A DNA stretch of 64,000 nt, taken from NCBI GenBank assembly GCA_020226215.1, contig CM035234.1, positions 13,544,713 through 13,608,712 of the forward strand, given 5' to 3'. Positions 11,816 to 24,589 of this stretch are shown here, one piece after another. Under the pieces are notes generated by a model. It was not told the DNA's origin and ran no database searches. It was given only the letters and a program-made list of their open reading frames with translations. The stretch is from Sindora glabra (taxonomy: Eukaryota > Streptophyta > Magnoliopsida > Fabales > Fabaceae). How positions within the stretch are numbered: the first letter of the stretch is position 1; the number at the start of each line of letters is the position of its first letter. The position numbers and the translations under genes were made by a program.

Positions 11816-12360
11816 TATTTTATCTAACCAGTTAGGCTACATCATAATCATAATGTTTTGTACACCTGATAGCGGCGGCTCTAAAATTAAAATTATGAAA
11901 TTTGTATATATCAAACTGAAATAAGAGGGGGACAAAAAAAAAAACAAAAAGACAAGAGAGAGAGAGAAATTCTTTGGATGGCTTTGAACACTCTCTTTGT
12001 TCTACTTACCTTTTGTGTAGTATTCTCTTCGATATTTTTTCAAGTATTATTTAAAAATAATATATAAAAATTAAAAAATATAATAAATAATTTCAATTCA
12101 AAAAGAAATAAATTATAATTTATTAATATATTTTTATTAAAAATTATTAAATATTTATTTAAATAGCAGGAAGGAATTGATTTATTTATGAATTAGAATG
12201 TATTTGTTAAATGGTAATGTTGGTGAAAAAATCATTACTACGTAAATTAGTTTTTATTTCTTTTTTCTAGATTTGTGAAATCACTGAAATATGCTTTTTT
12301 ACCGTAGAATATATATCAGGATGTTTTTATCTGTAATATTTAATAGATGATGATTATAGA
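11816..12360. other. 3' flank of the RING-H2 gene
   Basis: Contains a purine run with (AG)n at about 11952-11968 and otherwise AT-rich sequence. No gene seen. Confidence 0.4.
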
Positions 12361-12363
12361 GCG

Positions 12364-12470
12364 CATCATTAATTTTAATTATTAAATTTTATTTATTTTA
12401 TATAATGATTCAATTTATTTACATAATATTATATAAATAAATAAAATTTAATAATTAAATTTAATGATAT
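12364..12470. mobile_element. Compact hairpin (foldback, about 107 bp)
   Basis: The left arm 12364-12401 ('tcattaattttaattatta' then 'aattttatttatttta') is the near-perfect reverse complement of the right arm 12431-12470 ('ataaataaataaaattta' then 'ataattaaatttaatgat'), with a loop of about 30 bases. This looks like a MITE remnant; nothing is encoded. Confidence 0.55.
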
Positions 12471-14175
12471 ATAAATCAACTTAATTCTCTTGATATTCAA
12501 AATCAGGTTCAGAGACTAAGCGGTTTAGAAGTTTTTTCAATTTTCTTTTTCCTTCCTATTGCAGTGATAACTACCTACAAGGGCATCCCAAGATTCCCAA
12601 CCCCCTCTGTACGTCATCCACTCATTCAACCCATTGTGTGGGGCCAAAATGTACAAAATTCTTTTATCTCTATTTTTTCTTTGGATATTTAGATGTAACG
12701 AGAAAAAATGCAGAAAGAAAATAAATAGAAAAAGAGTAAAAATAATATATGAAAAAATATTTTTTCACTTATCATTTGGACCTATAAAAAATTAAGTAGA
12801 AAGTAAATGATAAAAATATTAATTTTTTTATTTAATTGAAAAATAAAAATAAAAATAATTGATTAAATGATAAAATTATTTTTATTGCAAGTTAATAAAA
12901 TTATTTAATAATTTCATAGAAGGGTGATTTTGTAATTATTAAATTTTATACCCATTTTTATACCTATTTGATAGAAAACATTTTATTAAGGTGCTTTTTC
13001 AATTTTTTTTATATCAAATTTTTCATAGCAATCAAGCAATAAAAAATTCATTTTCAACACTTTTTCGTTCCATGGCTTTCTTTTCAACATCTTTACATAT
13101 ATCCAAATAAAGGGTTACTTAGGCATCTATCGTCAACCTTGAAGGTGTTTTATATTTGCTAAAAAAATTGAAATAAATATATATTTTCTTATATTAGATA
13201 TACAATTACTTCTCCTGTCAAAAAAAATTGAGAGATAAATTTTTTTTCATAAAAAAAAGTATAATTAAAATTGAGCGTAATTTGATCTTATAGGAATTCG
13301 AACATAATGACGTAGATATGAATATTAAGTGATTTATTATGTTCACCGTTATAAAAGAATTCAAATATTAAAAAATAAAAAAGTCCCAAAAACAATATCT
13401 AAGACCAATTTATCACTTAAAAAAAAAAAGATAATTTAGGTGAATTTTTATAGGCATTTATTATGAAATTTTCAATCAAAATTTTATATGTGTATTATTT
13501 TTTTACACATCATTAATAATTACAAGTTAATAAATATAATCATTAATTAGTTACTAAAAATAAAATACACTTATAAAATTTTGATCGAAAACTTTATAAC
13601 GAACACTAATAAAACTTAATTTAAATTTTCTCTTTAAAAAAAATATGGCTTCTTCATGGTTTGCTGGTGGGTTTCGGAAGAACCGGATTCCCACTGATTG
13701 TGTATCTTTCTAGGATTTAAATTTTGGCATATGCGTAGGAATTGTGCCTTGCAGTCCGAATATTAGCAGTAAGTTTGGCTAAAATGTATTATTGGCCCTA
13801 TTGCATTTGTTTTAAATTTCACTCTTCATTTTTATTTATTTATTTTTACATTAACAATGAGAAGTTAAAATCTATTACCTCTCACATATTATCCCAATTC
13901 TTCCCGATCATTTAATTACTTCATTTAGAGAAATTACAACTTTCCATAATATCTTACTAATTTGATTTTGTTCAAATACATCATGTTATTTGCCGATATG
14001 TGTATAACTTGGTATATTTTGTGCATGTAAAAATATTAAGGAAACTTTTTCGGTACTTTCTCAAATTAAGATTTATTAATACAATCATTATAATTTTCAT
14101 GTGATTTTTTTCATTAAATTTGTAACATTTTATATAAAATTTGTAATTTTTTATAAAATCTAGCAATAATTCTTT
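12471..14175. other. Intergenic sequence, no gene seen
   Basis: A GC-balanced islet at 12555-12650 has no long frame. At 13646-13714 there is a 22-codon frame (MASSWFAGGFRKN...) in a similar islet, too short to support a gene. The remainder is AT-rich. Confidence 0.4.
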
Positions 14176-14177
14176 AA

Positions 14178-14300
14178 ATTTTCACATTGCATAATCACTA
14201 TTTCACATTATAAAATTTATAAATAAAAAATTTATAAATTTTGCATAAATAATTTTATTTTTATAACTTATATAATGTGAAAATTTTATAAAATTATATT
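14178..14300. mobile_element. AT-rich inverted repeat
   Basis: 'aaattttcacattgcataa' near 14178 faces 'ataatgtgaaaattttat' near 14272-14290, with further complementary 'aaatttataaat' blocks between them. Probably a small foldback element. Confidence 0.35.
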
Positions 14301-14996
14301 AACAAATTACAAATTTTATAAAATTTTCTCGTAAAATTTATAAAAAAATGATATTAGTACAACTTTTTCCTGAAATTATACCGAGGCGAACCGTACGTAA
14401 CTCCCATTTTAAAAACCACAAGTGGCAAACACATCAATCAAATTTTTTTACCATTTTGGGTTGCGGGCGTTGGGAGTTTGACCTGAGCTGGCAAACGGAT
14501 AAATTTTAACAAATTTAGGTTGACTTTTGAATGCTAATAGTTAACCCGCTTATTTATTTATAATTTGATATAACATTTTAAATGATGTATGAGTGACTTC
14601 TATCCCATGAATACATAGTACTCTCCATGTGTACATATATTTAATTTTTTATTTATAAATTTGGTTATTATTTGTACCAAAAAAATTAAATAAAATAATT
14701 ATCTTGAATTTTACAATTAATATTATTAACTTTCTATTTTTATTATAATTATTTATTCTTATATATAATATTCAAAAAATAATAAAAATATATAAAAATA
14801 AATATATATCTAATATTATAAAAATAAAATTTAATAATTTATTTTAATATTTTTATTTATTTTAATGAGTGATACCAATTATGCAATAAATGATTCACAA
14901 GAATCTTCCTTCATAAGAAGAATTTATTTTAATAATGATGTAATAATACTTGATATTATTTTAAAAACTTACTTCTTTTAAAGTTTGAATCCAAAA

Positions 14997-15168
14997 TTTT
15001 TTTTTGGTACGAACCATCCGGTATCCGGTAGGTCATATTAGACTTCGAACTAATCCGGATATGGGAGTAAAGCTCTCCCAATGACAATTTTCTCTATTCA
15101 CAATATTCGAATCCAAGACCTTACTTAAGGAGATCAAGTTCCTATCCATTTGAATCATTGGTCCAAAA
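14997..15168 (-). mobile_element. SINE-like retroposon
   Basis: Read on the minus strand, it begins near 15168 with 'ggaccaatgattcaaatgga' (degenerate pol III A-box position), then about 35 bases later 'ggtcttggattcgaatat' (B-box-like, compare GGTTCGANNC), a body with 'tgggagagctttactccca' and 'atccggattagttcgaagt', and ends with a poly(A) run that appears as the T-run at about 14997-15005. The body matches the copy at 46160-46322 ('ccggatt', 'gggagagct', and the B-box region), so this is a dispersed short family with internal pol III-type boxes. The family name is not known to me. Confidence 0.5.
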
Positions 15169-15768
15169 TTTTAAATATATATTTTAAGTGAATTACTATC
15201 CCCGACTATTAAAATGAACAAGAAAAGTGTGCAACTCTGCATGTAATTCATTATTCTTCCAATAGTAAAATTATTGAGTTTCATTAATTATTTAATGAAT
15301 ATTTCCTTTTTAATTTTCTCTCAAAATTATTGTGCAAAAACAGAAGAAGAACGGTGTGCTTTTCCCTGAATTTTTTTATGTTTGTTAACATATCTAACTT
15401 GAATTCTATTCGAATGAAAAATTTATCATTACACAAGAGTCGAACTCAAGACCTTATTTAAGGAGATCAAGTTCTTATCCACTTGAATCATTGGTCCAAA
15501 ATTTTAAATATATATTTTAAGTGAATTACTATCCCCAACTATTAAAATGAACAAGAAAAGTGTGCAACTCTGCATGTAATTTATTATTCTTCCAATAGTG
15601 AAATTATTGAGTTTCATTAATTATTTAATGAATATTTCTTTTTTAATTTTCTCTCAAAATTATTGTGCAAAAACAGAAGAAGAACGGTGTGCTTTTCCCT
15701 GAATTTTTTTATGTTTGTTAACATATCTAACTTGAATTCTATTCAAATGAAAAATTTATCATTACACA
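15103..15768. repeat. Tandem duplication, two 333-bp units, nearly identical
   Basis: Unit 1 is about 15103-15435 and unit 2 about 15436-15768. The landmark 'ggagatcaagtt' lies at 15129 and 15462, and 'tttatcattacacaag' ends each unit, both giving a 333-bp offset. Only scattered single-base differences are visible, so this is a recent duplication in an otherwise old landscape. The first unit starts within the SINE-like element, so the duplicated segment carries its 5' end. No gene is contained. Confidence 0.85.
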
Positions 15769-17940
15769 AGAAGAATTAAAATGATAAAATAAAATAAATT
15801 TTTACAATATGACCATTCCATATTCAAGCAACAAAATGATTGGAACTTTACCAATTTCCAATGAATAGAAAGGAATAGGCCCATTAGTCCAAAAGAGAAG
15901 CCCAGTGCTGTTGGTGGGTTCATTAAATGCTGTTGCACTGCTCATCTTCAGCGCAGCAATCTATTTCTTTCTCAAAGTGAGAATTAAAGTATTATTTTTC
16001 AATTTTTTGTTTTTTTAGTTTAAATTCAGTATATTATGTATGGATTAAAGGCCGTTTGGCTCAGATTTTTTTTTCATGGGATTATCCCAAAATAATGACT
16101 CTTCCTTAATTTATCTCTCTCACAAATGCATCATGATGTCAAAGAAAAAAAATAAAAAATACATCTACACCTATTAAAATGAACTAATCCAATCTTATCA
16201 GGCTAATTCAAAAAAAAATTATAATTTGAATTAATCTTAAATTAGACTATTTTTTTATCAAATTGATACAATACCAATCCCAAATTAATATTTATCAAGC
16301 AAGTTTTACAACTTTGTTATATTTTATTATCGTTCTCATGTTAATTGTTTGTTTATTATTAATCACATCACTAATTAATTAAAATGTATAATTATTAAAT
16401 ATAATTATATTTTATTATTATCATCACTTAAAATTTTGTTAAAAGGATGAAATTAAAATAAATTTGTTGAAACAATTGAAATAAAATATAGATTTTTTAA
16501 ATTTTAAAGATATTAAATATGAATTTTTTTAAAAAATAAAGTAAGAAATTTTTTAAATATTAAGGTAAATTTATTTCTAATTTCTTAATATATATTAGTA
16601 GCTTTTTAATATATTAAAATTTTAAATTAAAATCTAATCACTTTTAATATAAAAAGGAAAATACCGAGTAAAAATAATTTTAGCACTTATAGAAAATTAT
16701 TTACAAAAATATATTTAATTTACATAAGTTAAGTTTAAATTTGAGATATAATAAAATTTGTAATTAAAATCTCGTATTAAAAATTTTAAATAATTGATTA
16801 GCGGTAAAAAAATTTAGATTTTATATCAAGCCTCCTTTTTGTAATTATTATATATTATTGTTTTTATTTTAATTACTCTTATTATTATAAAATATAATTA
16901 TATTTTATTATTATTACTTTAAAAATATTATTATTGTTATTATTTAATAGAACTAAAAATAATAAATAAATAAACAAATTAAAATATAACAATTTTGAAT
17001 GTGGAAACCTTCATTAAGATGGGTAAAAACTATAAGATTTAGTCCAAAAAAAATTTACTATTAAATAAAATAAGTATAAATATTTTATTAACTAAATTTA
17101 TAATATATGGACATGTCACTATTTTTAATTATTTTTTTAACTTGATAATGATTTATCTTCTTACAAGTTGTTTTGTTGTTTATCATCCACATCAAACTAA
17201 TCTTTTAAATAAATAGCCATTTATAAGTTATAATCACTCATAAATAAATGTTTATCATTCAAAATTCGCTCTCCAAGAAAAAATGTACTTCCTAATGCTA
17301 CAAAAGATATTAGAAGAGTTAGTATATCATACACCATAAGGAAAAAATATAAATATTATGTCTTTTGTACTTTACACTCATGTAAGTTTTAATTTTTTTT
17401 TCTTATATAATGCCTTTGATATTCGTGACATTGATATTCCTGACACCTTATACATAGACAATAAAATACTAAGGCATGTGACGAATCGATAAGGGAATTT
17501 CAAGATAAGGTTGAGAAGAGATTATGTCAATTCTAAGATTACTACAAAAATAAATCTGATGTCATAATAAAACTTCATTAACTAGCAATTATGGGAGAAA
17601 TTCCTAAAAGAAAAAGACGATGAGTGTTTCTAAATAATTTTTGTACATTTAAGTGTTTTTATATAAAATTTGTACATTCTAGCATTTCTAAATAAAATTT
17701 ATATATTCTAACAACCAATTTTTCTCATTTTAGTCATTATACCCATTTTCAAGTGCATTTTTCATTCTTATTTTTAAAAATGTCATTGCTTCTAAATAAA
17801 TATAAGTTATATTGATGATTTGTCGTCTTGAGTCTCTAAATAATTTTTAAAAATGCTATTGCATCAATATAAATATTGGATTAACTTTAGCCAATATTTA
17901 TGTGGTGATGTCTATTTACACTTTTGTAGTACTAGCCATT
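15769..17940. other. Intergenic sequence, no gene seen
   Basis: About 16040-16310 begins with 'ggccgtttggctcagatt' and ends near 'aatcccaaattaatattta', which resembles the termini of hAT-type MITEs, but the ends do not pair well. 17600-17760 carries a short direct repeat ('atttctaaataaaatttata'-like). The rest is AT-rich. Confidence 0.35.
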
Positions 17941-17944
17941 AGAC

Positions 17945-18478
17945 CTATAAAAGAGCCAAATTGAGCAAAGCTTTTACTTGTTTGAGTTTGAACTCAACAA
18001 AATTAAATATGTTTGAGCTTGACCTCAATAAAATTAAGTATGTTTAAGCTCAAGTTTAAATTTGTCAAGCTTTCAAAATTTAAACTTCAACTCCAACTCC
18101 ACTATTAGATAAGTTTAAAGGAACTTAAATGAGTTTTGATATATTATATAGATTTTCAATAAATAATAATAAAAAATGATGTAAGATAGTTTTTTTTATA
18201 TAAATAAATAACACTACAAATATAAATCCCATTCCATTTCAACAAATATATATAAAAAATAGTTAAACCATAATATTTGAACATTATATAATAATTACTT
18301 AATTAACAATATAAACATAAAATTTATCATTAGAATTTCTTTTAACTTTTTCGAGCAGCTCAAATATAAATTGGTTTAGCTATTAGAAGTACAATGTTTT
18401 TCTAATTTTTTATAAAATAAAAATAATAAGAATTGTTAATAATATCAAAATATTAAATTATTAAATAAATAATTTGAT

Positions 18479-18571
<93 letters not shown>

Positions 18572-18655
18572 TTCATTTAAGTTCATGAACATGTAACTTT
18601 ATATTTTGAGATTTGAAATTGACTATTTGAATTTGAATTTGTTTAACTCAAACTC
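17945..18655. repeat. Possible small DNA-transposon derivative split by an (AT) tract
   Basis: The left part has 'gtttgagtttgaactcaac' and repeated 'gtttgagcttgacctcaa'-type motifs; the right part has 'gtttaactcaaactcgag'. These are partly complementary, suggesting a terminal inverted repeat, as in many plant hAT-like non-autonomous elements. Ends and target duplication are not resolved. Confidence 0.35.
18484..18569. repeat. (TA)43 microsatellite
   Basis: An uninterrupted run of 86 bases of alternating T and A. It can form a cruciform, and runs of this length are usually length-variable between individuals. Confidence 0.98.
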
Positions 18656-18728
18656 GAGAGGAAAACTACGGTGCCTTTAGGGAATCCTACACTTAGGAAT
18701 CCTGAGCACATGACAATTTATTTTTTTG

Positions 18729-18841
18729 CCACGTGTCAAAGCAGATGTATAAAAATTATATTTAATGGGTTATAAGGTTTGGGTTAAATGATAAGAATGC
18801 CCCAAATTTTAAAACTTAAGATACACGTGGCACAAAATGTT
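18729..18841. promoter_or_regulatory. Paired inverted G-boxes (CACGTG)
   Basis: 'gccacgtgtc' at 18729-18738 and 'acacgtggca' at about 18833-18842 are a reverse-complement pair sharing the ten bases TGCCACGTGT. The core CACGTG is the plant G-box bound by bZIP and bHLH factors. No gene starts nearby (the closest start codon is at 21058), so this may simply be the inverted ends of a small element. Confidence 0.35.
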
Positions 18842-18965
18842 TATCTTGCGCACGTCGCGTTCATCCTCCCAATTAGAAAGTGCTGAGCTTGGTAGACAAA
18901 GTAATCTTTATTCCATGCATAGGCTTTCTTTTTTTAATTATTTATTTTAATTAATTATACACTGA

Positions 18966-19092
18966 TATAATAATATATTAATATATTATTAAATTTAATT
19001 ATTAATATTTTATTGAATAATATATCAACTCTAATTTAAAAAATAAATTTGATATAACATTAATTTTAATAATATATTAATATATTATTTCA
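18966..19092. mobile_element. Foldback element
   Basis: The left arm 18969-19003 ('aataatatattaatatatta' onward) is complementary to the right arm 19054-19090 ('aataatatattaatatatta' in inverted setting), with about 50 bases of loop. Related sequence occurs at 47010-47160 and near 10210, so it is a family. Confidence 0.5.
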
Positions 19093-20900
19093 TCAATAAT
19101 ATACTATATTTCCTCCCTTGATTATATCATAAGAAGCTACTATTAAATTCTTGTATAATAATTTTAAATTTATAATAAAATTAAAAACTTATAATCACTT
19201 GATAATATAGTTGAAAGACTCTTGTAATCATTAGATTAATGGACATGTATGTGGAATTTATTTTATTTATAATTTTACATCAGCGAATATTATTTTTTTT
19301 TGTGACTTTGTTTTTAAGCTATTACCTAAGAAATTATTAAACAAATAATAAAATCATATTTGGGTATTCAGAGCCATCTTTATGTATATATCTTAAAGAA
19401 TAGACTCCCAATTTAGGAAAATATTAAATTAGTATTAAAAATACTTTACCATCAATTTAATATTAGTATCACTAAATTTTGCATAAAATTTTTTTAATTG
19501 AAATTTGAGTTTAACTTTATTTTAATATGGTCATTATTTGAAATGACAATACAACCTAGCTTCAAAATCCATGAAGAGTATAAAGAATTGAAATTTTATG
19601 ATTTATGAATTTAATCAAGAAAAAATGTGATTTTTGAAATTTCAAATAAATTTTATTCATAACCATTTCTGAATAACAATTCTTAAATGGAATTTAACTT
19701 TTCCATTAACCAAAATTTTTTAAATACATGCTTCGTACGTAATTTTAATGGATAAATTGATGATAGTAGTAAATGAAGTATAATGCTTCAAAAATGCTTC
19801 AAAGTTAATTTGAAATTTAGGAAACTTATGACCCTGTTCCTTAATTTTTCCCTTACACCAAAATTATTTTTTAATTTGAATGGTTGAAATTAAATCTTAC
19901 CAATTAAGTGGTTCTCTTTTTACCATATTACTTAGGGTGCCAAAATCTCTTGGGTACCTTAAAACTAGCCCAAATACGAATATACTTTTTATGAATCGAA
20001 TTCAAATTATTTCAAATAACTTAATTCATTTATAATTCCAGTGCCACAAAGTATAGATTCACTTTTAAAATTTTTAGCTGCAGAATGCAGTTTGGAAGTT
20101 CTCCTACTACCATCACAACACACTACAATTTAAGACTACTCCCGCCGATCTGGATGGCAGAGGCAGTGCATAATTTTGTGTCTCGACCTAGTGCAATATT
20201 AACGCTCCGTCAGAAGTTTTTTTTTTTTTTTTTTTGAGAATGACTCTGAGCTGCGGAAACCATTACAACCTTTTCAATACTTAAGTCAGCCATATTCTCA
20301 ATACGAGCAAGAGTAAAAATGATCAATAGATAGTGAGATACCTTGATCTATTTACAAAGGTTGGAGACGACTTTTGATCAATAAGATATAATCAGATAAT
20401 CATCCAATTATAACGATTATTTCAAAAAGGGATAATTCAGTTATTTGACAATTAACAAATTAAATCCTGACTATCATTAAATTATTTATCTTGACCATTA
20501 AAACTAATACTTTTATTCTTATTCTGATTCGTAATAATTATAAATGGTTAGATAATTGTGTATATGATAAAGATGTAATACTTGCTGAAATAAATATAAG
20601 TAGCAATAATGCTGAAATTTCGATATTGTCGTACAATTAAAATCATTTCTCCATTCACGACCATTATTTACTTTGATGAGAATATAAAAAACAGCATTAC
20701 CTCGTTTGACTTCCTAGCAAACAACTTTCAAGCCACGTGACATGCCTGCTGCCCTCAAATATTCCGTCCAATTGACAAATACATCCTTTCATGACTAAAC
20801 AAAAGTGATATATCGAACAACTAATCACCCTGCCCTATGAGAGAATTAGAATCATAGTGAAACCCATATGTGTCATTTCACAATAAAAACTCCCTCCCTT
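19093..20900. other. Intergenic sequence upstream of the EGF-like pseudogene
   Basis: No gene seen. A T-run of about 20 bases at 20217-20236 could be the poly(A) tail of a minus-strand retroposon whose body would be 20237 and above, but no body is recognisable. The part 20700-21057 becomes more GC-balanced and is the likely promoter and leader of the former gene. Confidence 0.35.
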
Positions 20901-21014
20901 TGACAAACTAAACTCAGTTTTCAAGTTTCAGCTCTCTTTCTTTGGACCTTTGCTTCGATCCCAAGTGACTCTTCCATTGAAATTAAAGACTGAATCACAT
21001 GAATAAACCCATCA

Positions 21015-21020
<6 letters not shown>

Positions 21021-21049
<29 letters not shown>
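21021..21049. repeat. (CT)n microsatellite in the 5' leader
   Basis: A pure CT run of about 29 bases ending nine bases before the start codon at 21058. Such tracts are common in plant 5' untranslated regions. Confidence 0.9.
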
Positions 21050-21053
<4 letters not shown>

Positions 21054-21057
21054 GAAG

Positions 21058-23263
21058 ATGAAGCTGGAAATCTGGATTAGAACAGAAAAATGTCAAATGA
21101 CTGTAATGGCCTCAATATTGCTCTTTTTCGGTTCTCTGAAAGTGAATTCTTTGGAATGCCTGGACAGTGGCCAATGCAAAACTGGGTTATGCAACAGCAG
21201 TAGTGCTTGCATTTGCAATCTCCCTCATCCTTCATCCATCCTCGATGGCGATCGACCCTTTCTCGGGTAAATAGTTTGCAGAATCTGATTTAAATTGATT
21301 TCATTTATTCAGTAATCCCTGTGCTTAATTCATATTTTGTAGAGAATGTAATCAGTGAAATTAATATGATCACCATTACTTATCTCGCATATGTTTTAAA
21401 TTTTCTTTGTTGGCATATTGTGTTACATAGATCGAATTGTATCCTCTCTATTTTTTATTCTTCTTTTCATAGCCATTTTCATGTTATGTTGTAGAATGGG
21501 ATAGAGAATTCTTAATAATTTAATTTAAAAAATTTAAAAATGTTAGTAAAATAATCTTTAAATTATATAAAATTATAAGTTTATTTTTAAATAATTATTA
21601 TGCTCATACAATTTTATATCTTCTTATGGATAATTTTATTTAATTGAAAGATAAAATTGTAAATATGAATTATTATTCAAAAAAGAAATTTTAACCTTGT
21701 ATAATTTAAGAATTATTTTACTAGCACCTTACCATTTTATGAATGAAATTGTCAACTTTGTTGCAAACTCTAATATATAGTAGGATTCAAAATCTTCTCC
21801 TCTTATGTACAAAAGGATCCACAAGAAACGTTGTGATTATTTATCTTAATTATAATCGGAAAATGACCGAAGGGACCAGATCCATTTGAATTCTAATGGT
21901 CTCTTGGTCTTGCTCATTTTTGTTTGATGTCATACGATGATGGGGATAAGTTCTGTGATGAAGAAATGACAATGTGCGATGGGACTAATTCCTTCTGGTG
22001 TGAACATGGTGGAACCTGTGAAGAGATTATTCAAGGAGAGAAGTACAGCTGCAAATGTCGTCCGGGGTACTCCGGCCGGCACTGAGAGCTTTCCGGCACG
22101 CCATGCGGCCGGAATTTCTGTTTCCATGAGGCTGAGTGCTTCGCTGAAGCTGAAAGCCATGTTTGCCGGTGTCCACCTGAGTGGAAAGGCAGTGCTGATT
22201 GCTCCCTTCAAACCACAACACCGACAGGTCCTTCTCTACCCTTCTTTCTCAATTTACACTGTTTGAATTCTTTTGAAGCAAGTTTTTCTATGGCAGAAAC
22301 ACTTTGAATTCGTATTTGTTCCTTTAGCTTATTTGGGTAAATAAAACTGATCTCCTAAACCTATCAAAACACATTTTTTAAATCATGAAAAGCTTTATGA
22401 AATTTAGTTCGTCCTTGTAGACCAAAAATATACAAGTCCACTTGGCTTGAAACAGTCTATGACGAAGCATCACCCACTTGATAATATGATAAATTGTTTC
22501 AAGAAGGTGAAATTTTGAAACAAACTCAATACTTCACTCAATTTATTAAGAAGCATCAGATGCAAAAATGTTAATTGCATAATCAACAAATTTATAATCA
22601 ATTGCAACTAGACACGATAATGGACTGATTCTTCGAATCAATGCAGCGTAGAATTTACAAGTTTTGTATATAGTTGTGAGTTACTTGTGAATGATATTAA
22701 CTTCGCAATCAACATCACATTAATACTTGCTTGATTTAATAATTTTAAAATCTATTCACAATGTAGCACGATTATGAAACGTACTATAACACTTACATAT
22801 GGCATGTGAGCTTGTTGTAAATGATACTGATTGTGCAACTCGCACCATATAATTGATTGACTGATGAAATAGTTTTCACAAAATAGTGCAGATTCTCGGT
22901 TGAATTCAACAACTTCCACCAAATTGCCTCAAAGAAGAAGCAAGAACGGATCAAATTTGAGTATGACACATATCTCCTGAGATTGAATTATTCTTCATAA
23001 TTCTTACTTCTAACAATTGGATGACCCATATGCTATAATTTCACATACAGATCATGCTGGCTGTTTTGGCAGTTTGTTCACTGGGAGCAGTTGCTGCAGG
23101 TGCTATATATGGCAAAAAGCTGTTCAAAAAGAAGAGGACGAATGCGGTTAAGTTCCAGCAATTATCACAAATAAGGAATACAGGGATTCTAGATGATGTT
23201 GACGATGATGAGAATGAGTACATGGTACCTCACAGGGTTCATGATGATTCCACACAGCACTAG
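21058..23263 (+). pseudogene. EGF-like single-pass membrane protein gene, probably broken
   Basis: Four exon-like blocks are visible. Block 1 (21058-21266, donor gtaaat) gives a signal peptide (residues about 14-31) and a Cys-rich segment. Block 2 (about 21936-22227, donor gtcctt) has two EGF-like domains, the second complete with six cysteines. Block 3 (about 22892-22960) gives a Ser/Thr-rich linker. Block 4 (23051-23263) gives a transmembrane helix, a Lys-rich stop-transfer and an acidic tail. Intact plant relatives are small surface proteins of unclear role; this is my recollection. Three lesions are seen: no AG in frame before block 2 (the only close AG, 21949-21950, gives the wrong phase); TGA at 22083-22085 where the last cysteine of the first EGF domain belongs; and a one-base phase clash between blocks 3 and 4. 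The reading frame is otherwise well kept, so decay is recent, or sequencing errors are involved. A functional gene with unusual splicing is less likely. Confidence 0.65.
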
Positions 23264-24585
23264 GGAATACAATCTTTGGCGGAGTTCATGGTATACCATT
23301 CAACCACACATTAAATTGGTAATCTCCCAAAATATATCACATAATAACATGATAGTTTTTAATTTGGTGATACACTGATGTATCATTGATGCATTATAGA
23401 TTTATCTTATATTTGGAAAGAATATATATAATATTCCACTAATAAAATAGTGCATTAATATACTATCAGATCCAACCTTCAATATATTATTGTATGATTT
23501 GCCTTAAGATGTTATTAATAATTTAATGTACAACTAAATCTGATAATATATTAATTGACTACTATTTTAATAATGTATTGTAAATTCTCATATTTCTCCT
23601 TGTGTGTTTTGGACATTGATTTGAGATTATGGACTAAAATTTAGTTTTCATGGAATGTTAGTTATGTCTTAACAAGAGACAATGATGTTAACATCATTTG
23701 TTTTCTGCACACAGCCCTCACAAGATTGCCTTTTTTACTATTAGGTCATTTTTTAAACTTAAATTATCCGATGACGGAGCAACATCTCGTGGGAGCATTG
23801 TGGACGAAGTAACGTGTGTAGAGTATTTTTGTCGACAAAAATAGTTTAACTTTGTTATATTCGACACAAGTCTCAATGTTGTTATACTATTATTCCAAGC
23901 TTACGCCTGTTGACTCGTGCTCCCTGGCTTATTCAGAGTGGCTTGTGCAGGAGGAATACTTTTTCTCGCATGTTTAAAAACTAAAACGCTATTTTGATTT
24001 TTTATGGATGTAAATTTTTCAATTTATTTTTTTATTTAATTTTATTTTCAATTTAATATTTTATGGATTTAATTTCCTTTAATTAAGTCCTACTCCACCT
24101 ACTTCAAATTGTATTTAATAAAATAAGGGAGTGGAAGTCTAAAATTTGACTTAATGCCCTTTAATTTACATGAACATGAATATGATTTATATAAGAGTAA
24201 ACATATAAATAAATTAATACATTATATAATAAATAATAAAAAAATCCATGAATTTGCAAACAAAAAATGTGAAAGGCCTACAAATTATTGTGCAGAAATA
24301 ATGTTTCCCTTCTGGTATGAAAAGTTAATTGTATATGCCAAAACTCTTTAACTTAAGTGGGATCTAGAAAGTATTTGACAATTAACTATTTGATTAATTT
24401 TTGATTGATTTGGAGACATTTAATTGATTAACTAAATTAAATAGCTATTTTAGATATTTAGTAAACAATTACTTTGAATAGATGATTGGATCCTAATCAG
24501 CCATTTTGAGAATACTAGGTTCCTAGCCATTTAAAAAAGGGTTCTTTTTATTTCTAGGTGAGAGAGTTTTTTTTACTAACTCATC
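23264..24585. other. Intergenic sequence, no gene seen
   Basis: About 23400-23590 contains loosely inverted 'aatatattaat'-type motifs of the local foldback family. 23755-23960 is more GC-balanced, with no open frame or recognisable product. Confidence 0.35.
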
Positions 24586-24589
24586 CATA

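Noticed and set aside
13646..13714. Short frame MASSWFAGGFRKN... in a GC-balanced islet
   Set aside because: Only 22 codons, with no conserved motif and no exon partner visible.
22083..22085. TGA at a cysteine position read as selenocysteine in the EGF-like protein
   Set aside because: A TGA replacing cysteine with homology on both sides is the classic mark of a selenoprotein, but land plants are known to lack the selenocysteine machinery, EGF disulfide cysteines are structural, and two other lesions are present in the same gene.
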